Shown: positions 1-7,722 of the stretch, one piece after another | How the letters are laid out: each line of letters opens with the position of its first letter | Position numbering within the stretch: position 1 is the first letter of the stretch | Source: Parachlamydiales bacterium | Lineage (GTDB): Bacteria > Chlamydiota > Chlamydiia > Chlamydiales > Rhabdochlamydiaceae | Assembly: GCA_020050965.1 (NCBI GenBank) | Contig: JAGVJV010000075.1 | Coordinates: 1 to 10,883 of the forward strand | Length of the DNA stretch: 10,883 nt | Direction: 5' to 3' | Position numbers and translations under genes: made by a program | Notes under the pieces: model-generated | What the model saw: only the letters and a program-made list of their open reading frames with translations | Database searches by the model: none | What the model was told of the DNA's origin: nothing

Positions 1-967
1 CGACTCCAAGGCCCAGCTCGCAGACCCGGAGCACTTCGCGTGCACCAATATCGCGTGGGACCAGGTTGCCAAATGCTGGGTAGAGCTCTTCAAGGAAGTA
101 CCAGGGCTTGCCGGTTGTGCCGCAGGGGATTTCTCGCCCTTCAGGATTCTTGATTTTCTTCGATGAATCGCCATAGACCCAAACGCGTCCACCTTCGCCT
201 CGTACCGACTCAGAGATGAGACGCAATTTATCTTGCCCAGGAATCGCTGTGGGATGGATCTGGATGAACTCCCCATTGGCATACTGCATCCCCTGCATAT
301 ATAGCCGCCCCATCGCTGCACCTGTGCAAAACGTCGAATTGGTCGAGTATTTGAAAATCAGCCCGGGTCCACCCGTCGCAAAAATGACTGCATCGGCTTT
401 CATCGCGTGGAGCTGCATCGTCACTAGGTCCATGTAGACGATGCCACGAGAAACTCCTTCGTCGTCCATGATGAGTCGCATGAATTCGTGGCTTTCAAAT
501 TTCTCGACGAGTCCTTTCACTTCATAGCGTCGCACCTGCTCATCGAGCGCGTAGAGCAGCTGCTGGCCGGTCGAGGCGCCACAGAAGGCGGTCCGGTTAT
601 AGAGAGTCCCTCCGAAACGACGCACATCGAGATTGCCTTCTTTAGTCCGGTTAAAGGGGCAGCCAAAGCGATCCATCATCCTGATGATTCCAGGAGCAGC
701 GAGAGCCATCTCTAGAACGGGTGGCTGATCGACAAGGAAATCTCCTCCTTTGATCGTATCGTAGGCATGAATGATCGGTGAATCGTCTTCGTTTTTCATA
801 TTGAGGGCGGCGTTGATCCCCCCTTGAGCACAGACAGAATGAGACCGTTTGACTTTGGTGACCGAAAAGAGTTTAACATAACAACCCGCTTCAGCCAATT
901 TCATTGTAGCAGAAAGGCCAGCAAGTCCTCCGCCGACTACAATCACTTCTTTTTTCTTCTTTGCCAT
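1..967 (-). CDS. sdhA: Succinate dehydrogenase flavoprotein subunit, type B (3' end off the window)
   Basis: This is the FAD-containing catalytic subunit of complex II, which oxidises succinate to fumarate on the cytoplasmic face of the membrane. The first 322 codons are present; the C-terminal part lies beyond the left edge. My translation starts MAKKKKEVIVVGGGLAGLSA, with the dinucleotide-binding glycines at residues 12-17. The covalent-flavin histidine is expected at H43 in RSHSVCAQGG. The substrate-site motif HPT is at 238-240, and SESVRGEGG at 252-260 carries the catalytic arginine R256 (equivalent to E. coli H45, H242 and R286 by motif). The 'FGCPFNRT' and 'KPWYFLEE' stretches are typical of the Bacillus/Chlamydia type-B branch. 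The ATG lies only 9 bp after the sdhC stop, so the two are surely cotranscribed. The iron-sulfur subunit gene sdhB is expected next, outside the window. The identity is secure. Confidence 0.95.
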   Translation of the reverse strand, partial: MAKKKKEVIVVGGGLAGLSATMKLAEAGCYVKLFSVTKVKRSHSVCAQGGINAALNMKNEDDSPIIHAYDTIKGGDFLVDQPPVLEMALAAPGIIRMMDRFGCPFNRTKEGNLDVRRFGGTLYNRTAFCGASTGQQLLYALDEQVRRYEVKGLVEKFESHEFMRLIMDDEGVSRGIVYMDLVTMQLHAMKADAVIFATGGPGLIFKYSTNSTFCTGAAMGRLYMQGMQYANGEFIQIHPTAIPGQDKLRLISESVRGEGGRVWVYGDSSKKIKNPEGREIPCGTTGKPWYFLEELYPAFGNLVPRDIGAREVLRVCELGLGV

Positions 968-976
968 GTCAGATCT

Positions 977-1957
977 CTAATGTTTTAGATTGATAAAGTA
1001 GGTGCCCCAAACAGCAATGAGGCCCAAAAAACCGATGATGAACATGAGAGTGATCGCCACCTTACGTGCGCCGGTTTGAGCAGCAGCCCTGATCACCCAT
1101 CCCCACGAGACGATAGATGTCCAGAGACCATTAAAGGCATGAAAACAGGCGCTAATCACAAACAGCGTGTAGATCGCTACCCACCACGGACTTTTAAATG
1201 TGTCGCGCACACCCATCAGTGAAATGGTTCCAAAACTGGTTGCTTCTGCTACGACTTTGTTTGGTTTTAGATGGAATTTGGATAAGGCGTGGATGTATGC
1301 GGACTTTTCTTCATAATGCTGAGCAGCAGTTAAAATTTTCTCATCCGTTTCGCTAAATTCTGTTTCATTTTTTTGCCGGATATCTCGAGCGGCTTCCAAC
1401 AACCCGGCTTGAGATTTATGTGCATTTACCATTTGATCAATTTCGCGCTGATCATGCAATTTCACATCGAGCCTATCGGCCACCGTATAGAGGCCTGGAT
1501 CGACGCTGACAGTGGTCAAGTAGGTATTGGGATTGACCTCTTCAGGATAATTAAGAAAGCGGAATTTAATAATATGCATGGCCAAGAGAGGGATAAGCAT
1601 CCACGCTGTAATCCGCTGCCAAGTGTAGGCTCGGTTGCGGCTATATTTGAGGTAGGGACGGCTTCCATCGTTCTTTGATGAATTGGGCGCAGAGGTGAGG
1701 GCATATTTGACTCCCCAAATCACATGAATGAGAATCGGCACTCCCAAAAGTCCCACTTCGATGGCTGTTAGATAGGGCAGGTTGTGGATGAAATTGACCG
1801 ATCGGACAAACCCCTGCCCACTCTCCCCCAGCAAAAGTGCTGCTTGGGAATTGGTGAGTAGATGCTCGATTAAAAACAGGACAAACCAAAGACCGGTCAA
1901 CGAATGGAGCCGTCGCCAGATGAATGCCTTAGGGATGGGATCAACTTTTACTGTCAT
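977..1957 (-). CDS. sdhC: Succinate dehydrogenase cytochrome b558 subunit with enlarged external loop
   Basis: This is the dihaem membrane anchor of succinate:menaquinone reductase, which passes electrons from SdhA/SdhB to the quinone. I place the start at ATG 1957 (326 aa). A GTG two codons upstream (1963) is possible, but it overlaps the GAGG Shine-Dalgarno sequence, which sits 5 nt before the ATG. Five membrane segments lie at roughly residues 20-42, 62-88, 113-133, 258-282 and 298-322. Family motifs 'RRLHSLTG', 'IEHLL', 'LIHVIWG', 'QRITAW...MH' and 'FHAFNGLW' align with Bacillus subtilis SdhC. They put the four haem-ligand histidines at H32, H78, H128 and H273, plus the conserved H18. The protein is far longer than the 202-residue Bacillus subunit: about 100 extra hydrophilic, partly helical residues sit between segments III and IV, on the external side if topology is conserved. 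It lies 9 bp from sdhA and 40 bp after the GMC oxidoreductase stop. Confidence 0.93.
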   Translation of the reverse strand: MTVKVDPIPKAFIWRRLHSLTGLWFVLFLIEHLLTNSQAALLLGESGQGFVRSVNFIHNLPYLTAIEVGLLGVPILIHVIWGVKYALTSAPNSSKNDGSRPYLKYSRNRAYTWQRITAWMLIPLLAMHIIKFRFLNYPEEVNPNTYLTTVSVDPGLYTVADRLDVKLHDQREIDQMVNAHKSQAGLLEAARDIRQKNETEFSETDEKILTAAQHYEEKSAYIHALSKFHLKPNKVVAEATSFGTISLMGVRDTFKSPWWVAIYTLFVISACFHAFNGLWTSIVSWGWVIRAAAQTGARKVAITLMFIIGFLGLIAVWGTYFINLKH

Positions 1958-1997
1958 AGACACCTCAGAACGAAGTTACTATACATGAACTTTGACA

Positions 1998-3503
1998 TCA
2001 AATTCTTTTAAGCAGATGGTCCCCCACGCGCAGTGCATTCGCAATCGCGGTGAGCGAGGGATTAACTGCTCCGATACTGGGGAAAAAACTCGTATCGACC
2101 ACATAGAGATTGTCAAGCTCATGTGCTTTGCAATTGAGATCAAGCACCGAAGTTTTAGGATCTTTGCCAAAGCGGCAGGTACCTGCTTGGTGGGCACATC
2201 CGGCGATAGGGATATCGCTCTTTAGATATGCATTATGCGGGATCAGATGCTCAGGATGCATTCCCAAATGGTCTAACATTGATTTTAGCTTCTCATAGAG
2301 TTTCTGCTTCGGAACTTGGTTATTGGGAGTGTAGTGCAGTGTCAATTTACCCTCTTTGTCTACTGTGACCCGATTGTTTGGATCAGGAAGATCTTCGGTC
2401 GTCAGCCAAAAGTCGACAGCATGCGCGGCAATCTTTTCTAATGCCATGTTTGGCACAAGCATTGTCTCTATGGGTTTTTCCCCTCTAAACATCGGCGCGA
2501 GCGATTTGCCCATCATTTGGATATTGCCCATCGGGAATTTGAAGTCTTCTGATCCAAAATAAAAATCATTGAGAGCGAGGGTTTTTTGGAAATTGGTCAA
2601 GTTGGGCTCCATGGAAAGAGCTAAAACAGCCTGGCTATTGTGGAACATGTAATTGCGGCCCACTTGTCCCGAACCATTACCGAGGCCTGACATCAGCAGA
2701 AGCTTGGCAGAATTGATCGCTCCGCAAGAAACAACCACTATTTTCCCCTTAAACACCTCTGTTTGCGTTTGTACCTCAGTCACGGTTTTGCCGTGTGCTA
2801 CGAGTTTGGTGACCTTTGCATTGGTAAGAAGAGTGACATTTTTTGATTCGATAGCAGGCCGAACTGCAATCACTTCCGCATCGGCCTTCGCTTGCACCAG
2901 GCAGGGAAATCCATCGCAGGTATCGCAGCGGACACAGCGACAAAAGGCCATCTTTTTCTCATTGAGCATGATTCCACAGGGGGCATGGAAAGGGCGGAAC
3001 CCAGCTTTTTTGAGATCGTCGTGGAGTCTCTGGATCCGCGATTCATGGGAGACTGGCGGAAAACTATAAGGCGCGCTTGCAGGCGGTTCGGTTGGATCGG
3101 CGCCTCTCTCACCGTGCACTTGGTAAAGCTGCTCGGCTTTAGTGTAATAGGGTTCAAATTCTTCATAGGAAACAGGCCATGCGGGAGAGATCCCATCATA
3201 GTGCTTAAGCTCCCCAAAATCCTCTCTACGTAATCGGTAGAGGGCAGCCCCATACATTTTTGTCGCACCGCCAACAAAGTAGTGGACCTGCGGCTGAAAG
3301 GCTTTTCCATTGCTATCGTACCAGTTCTCTTTCGAAATATAGCGGTTATCGACAAAAACCGATGAGGCATCCCAATTTTGCTTTTCCCGCTTGAGCCAGC
3401 CTCCTTGTTCAAGGATGAGAATTTTTTTTCCTGAAGGAGCGAGATGGTTTGCAAGCGTTCCGCCACCTGCGCCGCTGCCAATGATAATGAAATCGTATTC
3501 CAT
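1998..3503 (-). CDS. FAD-dependent GMC-family oxidoreductase with cysteine cluster
   Basis: A 501-residue glucose-methanol-choline family enzyme, which oxidises an alcohol or sugar hydroxyl with FAD. The N-terminal Rossmann motif GSGAGGG is at residues 9-15, with the ribose-binding E32 in 'LEQGG'. The family FAD-contact motif 'GGATKMYGAAL' is at 78-88. The C-terminal domain has the catalytic histidine H438 in HQAGTC and N481 in 'GAVNPSLTAIANA', the usual His/Asn pair. Residues 188-201 contain five cysteines (C188, C190, C193, C196, C201), with C176 just before. This resembles bacterial GMC dehydrogenases more than secreted fungal oxidases and might bind a metal or Fe-S cluster. There is no signal peptide, so it is probably cytoplasmic. 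Its ATG is separated from the glucosidase stop by one base, so translation is probably coupled. The substrate is unknown; sugar or polyol oxidation is inferred from the neighbours. Confidence 0.88.
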   Translation of the reverse strand: MEYDFIIIGSGAGGGTLANHLAPSGKKILILEQGGWLKREKQNWDASSVFVDNRYISKENWYDSNGKAFQPQVHYFVGGATKMYGAALYRLRREDFGELKHYDGISPAWPVSYEEFEPYYTKAEQLYQVHGERGADPTEPPASAPYSFPPVSHESRIQRLHDDLKKAGFRPFHAPCGIMLNEKKMAFCRCVRCDTCDGFPCLVQAKADAEVIAVRPAIESKNVTLLTNAKVTKLVAHGKTVTEVQTQTEVFKGKIVVVSCGAINSAKLLLMSGLGNGSGQVGRNYMFHNSQAVLALSMEPNLTNFQKTLALNDFYFGSEDFKFPMGNIQMMGKSLAPMFRGEKPIETMLVPNMALEKIAAHAVDFWLTTEDLPDPNNRVTVDKEGKLTLHYTPNNQVPKQKLYEKLKSMLDHLGMHPEHLIPHNAYLKSDIPIAGCAHQAGTCRFGKDPKTSVLDLNCKAHELDNLYVVDTSFFPSIGAVNPSLTAIANALRVGDHLLKRI

Positions 3504-3504
3504 C

Positions 3505-6165
3505 TTAGACTTTTCCTATCTCCCGTTCTTCCAGCCCCAAGGGTGATTTATGCTGCAGAGCATAATTCCCATATTGCCGAATCAATTTGGCAACTAGGCC
3601 GGTCCATCCCGTTTGATTGCTCGCCCCAAGACCTGCCCCGTTATCCCCATGAAAGTATTCGTGAAATAAGATGTAATCGCGCCAGTGAGGATCAGTTTGG
3701 AATTTCTCAATCCCTCCGTAAACAGGCCGCCTGCCGTTTTCATCCTTAAGAAAGATGCTGATCAACCGATAAGTGAGTCCAGAAGCAACCTCCCATAATG
3801 TCGCCATCTTGCCAGATCCCGTAGGAAATTCGACTTTATAGTCGTCCTGGAGGAAGTAATGAAATTTTTGCAACGATTCGATCAGCAGAAAATTGAGCGG
3901 AAACCAGACCGGCCCTCTCCAGTTGGAGTTGCCTCCAAAAAGGGGCGTGGTCGATTCGGCTGGTTCGTAGTCTAATCGATATTCATTTTCCCCAAGTTTG
4001 ATCGAAAAAGGATGATCTTGCAAGGCGCGCGAGACGGAACGAATTCCATGCGGACTTAAAAATTCGTTTTCATCGAGCACCTTTTCAAGAATGCTTTTCA
4101 AGCGCTCGGGACTGGCAAAAGAGATGAGGAGTTTTTCATCATCTTTGAACTGATTCGATTTCGAGTCGACGACACTATTCACCAACTGAGACCGATTTTC
4201 AAGTAACCACAAAAACCGCTTCCGGTATTCGGGGAATCGGTTTTTTGTCGTCGCTTTCTTCACGGTTGTAGCGAATAAGGGAACGATACTAATGATCGTC
4301 GCATAGTCCAGTTGGATGGAGCTTCCATCAGGCAAGCTGAGGAGTCCATAGTAAAATCCTTTCTTCTCATCCCAAAGACCACTCGTCTGACCGGCGATAT
4401 TGTTGATCGCATCGGCAATGTAGATAAAATGCTCAAAAAACTTGGTCGCCATCTCTTCGTAGCTTGCATCTTCTACAGCTAATTCCAAGGCAATCTGCAA
4501 TAAATTGAGACAATACATCCCCATCCAGCCGGTTCCATCGCACTGCTCTAGAATGCCGCCAAGAGGAGTTGCCTTTGATCGATCAAAGACCCCAATGTTG
4601 TCGAGCCCCAAAAATCCCCCTTCGAAGATATTTCGTCCCTGCTCGTCCTTACGATTGACCCACCAAGTGAAATTTAAGGATAGCTTAAGGAAAATTTTCT
4701 TGAGGAAATCGAGATCCTTGCGTCCATACATCGAGGCTTCGATCTGATAGATGCGCATCGCGGCCCAAGCGTGGACGGGTGGATTGACATCGCTAAAAGA
4801 CCATTCATAAGCAGGAATCTGTCCGTTAGGATGCATGTACCATTCTCTGACCAGCAGATGGAGCTGATTCTTGGCAAACTCGGGATCGATCATTGCAAAC
4901 GGAATTGTGTGAAAAGCCAAATCCCAAGAGGCAAACCAAGGATATTCCCATTTATCGGGCATCGAGAAGATATCGTAGGCGTCAAGATTCCACCATGCGC
5001 TGTTTCTTCCTCCTTTTCTCTGCTCAGGCGGAGAGGGGCAAGCGGGATCGCCCTCTATCCAAGTGTGCACATTGTAGTGGTAGAGCTGTTTGTTCCAGAG
5101 GAGCCCTGCAAAGGCCTGTCTCTGCACATTGCGCATATCTTCCGGCAGCGGAAAAGGGGTAATTTTCTGATAGAACGCATCGGCTTCTTGTTTTCGTTGA
5201 GCGAAGATATTGATAAAATCTTCTTTTAATTGATTGCTTAATCTTAAGTTTACGGTGACCGTTTGCCCTGCATCAATCTGTAGGAGGTAGTGTGCAGAGG
5301 CTTTTGTCCCTTTATTTTGTCCATTCACTGCTTCTTTTCGCCCATGGACAATGTAATCGTTGATCCCATCTTTGACAAAATCACTCACATTCTTCGTACC
5401 AAAGAGCCTTTCGGTATTTGTCTCATTCTCAGTGAAAAGCACCTCATCTGCCTTCTCACAATAAAGCCAATAGTCGCCGAGCAACCGATGCGAAGCTTTG
5501 ATCACATTCTTTTTTTCAAGCGAGAGCTCTGGTTTAGGCAGGTCAATCTGCCAGCCCCAAGTATTGCGAAACCATAGAGTGGGCAACAGATGGAGCTCGG
5601 CACGATCGGGTCCCCGATTCGCTACCGAAATCTGAATCAAAATATCTTCTGGGCCGCTTTTGGCATACTCGACAAAGACATCGAAATACCGGTCATCATC
5701 AAAAATCCCCGTATCGAGCAGTTCATATTCCATCTCAAAACGGTTACGCCTACGATTCTCCTCGACCAGATTCTGATAGGGATAGGCCTTCTGGGGATAC
5801 TTATAGAGATATTTCATGTAGGCATGCGAGGGGAGATTGTCCAAATAGAAGTAATATTCTTTAACATCTTCGCCATGGTTGCCCTCATCGCCGGTGAGTC
5901 CAAAAAGACGCTCCTTTAAAATTGGATCCTGCCCATTCCAGAGCGCTAGTGCAAAACAGAGCAGCTGCTTATTGTCGGAGATCCCTGCAAGGCCATCTTC
6001 ACCCCATCTGTAGGCGCGAGAGCGGGCCTGATCATGAGGAAAATACTCCCAGGCATTGCCTCCAGCGCTATAATCCTCTCGCACGGTCCCCCATTGCCTT
6101 TCGCTCAAATAGGGACCAAACTTGCGCCATGCGGTGTCTGTTAGCCTTTTTTCCTCTTCGGTCAT
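3505..6165 (-). CDS. GH63-type (MGH1-like) cytoplasmic glucosidase
   Basis: An 886-residue protein of the large bacterial/fungal group I recall as related to yeast YMR196W and, more distantly, to GH63 mannosyl-oligosaccharide glucosidase and E. coli YgjK. These are inverting alpha-glucosidases with an (alpha/alpha)6 barrel. The N-terminal hallmark runs over residues 18-60 ('GPYLSERQWGTVREDYS', 'FPHDQARSRAYRWGEDGLAG') and 'EGNHGEDVKEYYFYLD' is at 94-109. The barrel begins near residue 345. The likely general acid is D415 in 'ASWDLAFH', the likely base is E836 in 'FHEYFHGDNG', and 'GGNSNWRGPVWFP' at 744-756 is a family signature. Length is normal for the group. No signal peptide is visible, so the substrate should be cytoplasmic. 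The start ATG overlaps the SDR stop (ATGA) and its own ribosome site is poor (AGGA only 2 nt away), suggesting coupling. The exact glucoside is unknown; glucosylglycerate or a glucan-derived sugar are only possibilities. Confidence 0.85.
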   Translation of the reverse strand: MTEEEKRLTDTAWRKFGPYLSERQWGTVREDYSAGGNAWEYFPHDQARSRAYRWGEDGLAGISDNKQLLCFALALWNGQDPILKERLFGLTGDEGNHGEDVKEYYFYLDNLPSHAYMKYLYKYPQKAYPYQNLVEENRRRNRFEMEYELLDTGIFDDDRYFDVFVEYAKSGPEDILIQISVANRGPDRAELHLLPTLWFRNTWGWQIDLPKPELSLEKKNVIKASHRLLGDYWLYCEKADEVLFTENETNTERLFGTKNVSDFVKDGINDYIVHGRKEAVNGQNKGTKASAHYLLQIDAGQTVTVNLRLSNQLKEDFINIFAQRKQEADAFYQKITPFPLPEDMRNVQRQAFAGLLWNKQLYHYNVHTWIEGDPACPSPPEQRKGGRNSAWWNLDAYDIFSMPDKWEYPWFASWDLAFHTIPFAMIDPEFAKNQLHLLVREWYMHPNGQIPAYEWSFSDVNPPVHAWAAMRIYQIEASMYGRKDLDFLKKIFLKLSLNFTWWVNRKDEQGRNIFEGGFLGLDNIGVFDRSKATPLGGILEQCDGTGWMGMYCLNLLQIALELAVEDASYEEMATKFFEHFIYIADAINNIAGQTSGLWDEKKGFYYGLLSLPDGSSIQLDYATIISIVPLFATTVKKATTKNRFPEYRKRFLWLLENRSQLVNSVVDSKSNQFKDDEKLLISFASPERLKSILEKVLDENEFLSPHGIRSVSRALQDHPFSIKLGENEYRLDYEPAESTTPLFGGNSNWRGPVWFPLNFLLIESLQKFHYFLQDDYKVEFPTGSGKMATLWEVASGLTYRLISIFLKDENGRRPVYGGIEKFQTDPHWRDYILFHEYFHGDNGAGLGASNQTGWTGLVAKLIRQYGNYALQHKSPLGLEEREIGKV

Positions 6166-6929
6166 AATCCTGGACTTTGAAGCATCATGCCTCCATCGGC
6201 AAAAATGGTCGTCGCCGTGATATAGCTCGCACTATCGCTTGCTAAAAATGCGACCACATTCGCAATCTCTTCAGGCTTTGCCATCCTTCCAAGAGGAATA
6301 GCTGCATCGAGTTTTTTCATCAAGGTCGCATCTTTCATTGTCGAGAGATTGATCGGCGTAGCCACCGCTCCAGGTCCCACCCCAGCAACAAGAATGTTAT
6401 ATTTCGCGAGTTCTATGCCTGCAGTCCGCGTTAACATCCGCATTCCCCCTTTCGACAAACAATAGGCGATATTGCCAGGCATCGGCCAATCTTCATGCAC
6501 CGAAGTGATGTTGATGATCCGACCGCCCTTGCCTTGTTTGATCATTTGCTTGGCGGCAATCTGCGTGCCAAAAAAAGCGCTCTTGAGATTGATATCGAGC
6601 ACTTTTTCATACTGTGCTTCGCTCGTATCGAGAATCGAAGTGCGCGTCTCGACACCTGCATTGTTGACCATCACATCGACATGGCCGAATTTTTTCACAC
6701 CTAGATCGATCAGTTTTTGCAACTGGTCGACTTTGCTCACATCCGCCTGGACACCGATGGCCTGATCACCCAGAGAGGCAATTTGCTTCTCCAGTGCATC
6801 CGTCGCTTCCGGATGGCATAAATAGTCTATCACGATATTGGCTCCCTGCCCTGCCAGAGCAAGGACAATCGCTTTGCCGATCCCGCTGTTGCCACCTGTG
6901 ACGACGGCCACTTTTCCCTTTAATGTCAT
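6162..6929 (-). CDS. Short-chain dehydrogenase, glucose 1-dehydrogenase-like
   Basis: A 255-residue classical SDR, probably oxidising glucose or a similar sugar with NAD(P). The cofactor motif TGGNSGIG is at residues 11-18, NNAG at 89-92 and the structural N114 in 'LDINLK'. The catalytic triad is S143, Y156 and K160 (S143 within 'ITSVHEDWP', then 'YCLSKGGM'). The 'SVHEDWP', 'IPLGRMAKPEEIA' and 'IFADGGMMLQ' stretches resemble Bacillus glucose 1-dehydrogenase more than acyl-carrier-protein reductases. D35 at the end of strand 2, where Bacillus enzymes have Asn, hints at a preference for NAD. The open frame extends upstream to 7025 into tatD, but I start at 6929: a strong GGAGGA lies 7 nt upstream, the protein then begins MTLKGKVAVVTGG as expected, and the length fits. 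The stop overlaps the glucosidase start by 4 bp. Substrate assignment is by similarity and context only. Confidence 0.87.
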   Translation of the reverse strand: MTLKGKVAVVTGGNSGIGKAIVLALAGQGANIVIDYLCHPEATDALEKQIASLGDQAIGVQADVSKVDQLQKLIDLGVKKFGHVDVMVNNAGVETRTSILDTSEAQYEKVLDINLKSAFFGTQIAAKQMIKQGKGGRIINITSVHEDWPMPGNIAYCLSKGGMRMLTRTAGIELAKYNILVAGVGPGAVATPINLSTMKDATLMKKLDAAIPLGRMAKPEEIANVVAFLASDSASYITATTIFADGGMMLQSPGL

Positions 6930-6980
6930 GATGAATTCCTCCATTTCCGACATTACAAGATCTGTAGAATTAAATCGCAA
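6930..6980 (-). promoter_or_regulatory. Candidate internal promoter and ribosome site for the SDR-glucosidase-GMC cassette
   Basis: Read on the minus strand, TTGCGA (6980-6975) is followed by a 17-bp spacer and TGTAAT (6957-6952). These match the sigma-70 consensus at 4/6 and 5/6. Transcription would start near 6945, just before GGAGGA at 6942-6937, which serves the SDR ATG at 6929. The -35 and spacer lie over the tatD stop. It could give the sugar cassette its own expression. It is a pattern match only, and such matches are common in AT-rich DNA. Confidence 0.3.
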
Positions 6981-7722
6981 AAAATTGAGAGATATTTTGG
7001 GTCGTCGTCTTTTCCACGACTTCAAGAGAAATCCCCTTTAATTCCGCCACCTTAGCCGCTGTTTCAAACACAAAGGCAGGCTCGTTTTGCATGCCTCGCC
7101 TCGACTGCGGTGCTAAGTAAGGAGTATCTGTCTCCACAAACAGCCGATCGAGCGGGACATATTTAACTACCTCGCGCAGCAGCTCCGACTTCTTAAACGT
7201 GATGATCCCAGAAAACGAGACAAACCATCCCCTGTCTAGGCAGCCCCTCGCCTCATCAATCGTCCCTGTAAAACAATGGAGTACAGCCGGTTGATCCCGG
7301 TACTGCTCATCTGCCATCGCAAATAGATCTTCAAAGGCATCGCGGCAATGGAAAATCACCGGCAAGTTAGTTTTGCGGGCGAGTTCAAAGTAGCGGCTCA
7401 AGTAATGCTGTTGCAGCTTTTTGGGAGAGTGCTCATAGAAATAATCAAGCCCTGTTTCACCAATCGCAACCAACTCGGAGACTGCTTCCTCTACAATCGG
7501 AAAAAAATGTGCTCCGTCTGTTTCTACATCGTGAGGCGTTGTCGCAGCAGTGTTATAGATTCCTGGATGCCGCCTGGCGACAGAGAGCCCCTCTTTCAGC
7601 GAAACCTTATCGGTGCAAATATTGACGATCTTTTTGACCCCGGCATGCTTGGCCCTTTCTATCACTGCATCTACATCGGGAAATACCACGGCGCTCGTTA
7701 AATGAGCATGCGAGTCAATCAT
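6970..7722 (-). CDS. tatD: TatD-family metal-dependent hydrolase
   Basis: A 250-residue TIM-barrel amidohydrolase of the TatD (YcfH/YabD) family, cytoplasmic metal-dependent DNases or hydrolases. The metal-binding positions are all visible: D3-x-H5-x-H7 at the N-terminus (MIDSHAHL), E89 in 'AIGETGLDY', H125 in 'VIFHCRDA', H149 in 'LHCFTG' and 'ETDTPYLAP' with E197 and D199. Length is typical (about 250-265). The ATG overlaps the stop of the exported-protein gene (ATGA) and is preceded by GAGGAGG about 8 nt upstream. From memory, Chlamydia genomes carry a tatD-family gene next to the sdhCAB genes. Here three extra genes separate it from sdhC. The in vivo substrate is uncertain for the whole family; despite the name it is not a Tat transport component. 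Confidence 0.92.
   Translation of the reverse strand: MIDSHAHLTSAVVFPDVDAVIERAKHAGVKKIVNICTDKVSLKEGLSVARRHPGIYNTAATTPHDVETDGAHFFPIVEEAVSELVAIGETGLDYFYEHSPKKLQQHYLSRYFELARKTNLPVIFHCRDAFEDLFAMADEQYRDQPAVLHCFTGTIDEARGCLDRGWFVSFSGIITFKKSELLREVVKYVPLDRLFVETDTPYLAPQSRRGMQNEPAFVFETAAKVAELKGISLEVVEKTTTQNISQFFAI

Noticed and set aside
1958..1963. GTG start for sdhC two codons upstream
   Set aside because: The GTG overlaps the GAGG ribosome site, whose spacing fits the ATG at 1957.
2653..3069. 138-codon plus-strand open frame antisense to the GMC gene
   Set aside because: Antisense shadow of a conserved gene; composition follows the complementary codons.
2870..3481. 203-codon open frame on the minus strand inside the GMC oxidoreductase gene
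   Set aside because: It is wholly contained in another frame of a gene with intact FAD and catalytic motifs, and its translation shows no family features.
4771..5229. 152-codon plus-strand open frame antisense to the glucosidase
   Set aside because: It overlaps a strongly supported coding region on the other strand, with no ribosome site or recognisable domain.
6930..7025. Upstream extension of the SDR reading frame into tatD
   Set aside because: The extra 32 residues have no SDR similarity and would include the strong Shine-Dalgarno sequence that clearly serves the ATG at 6929.
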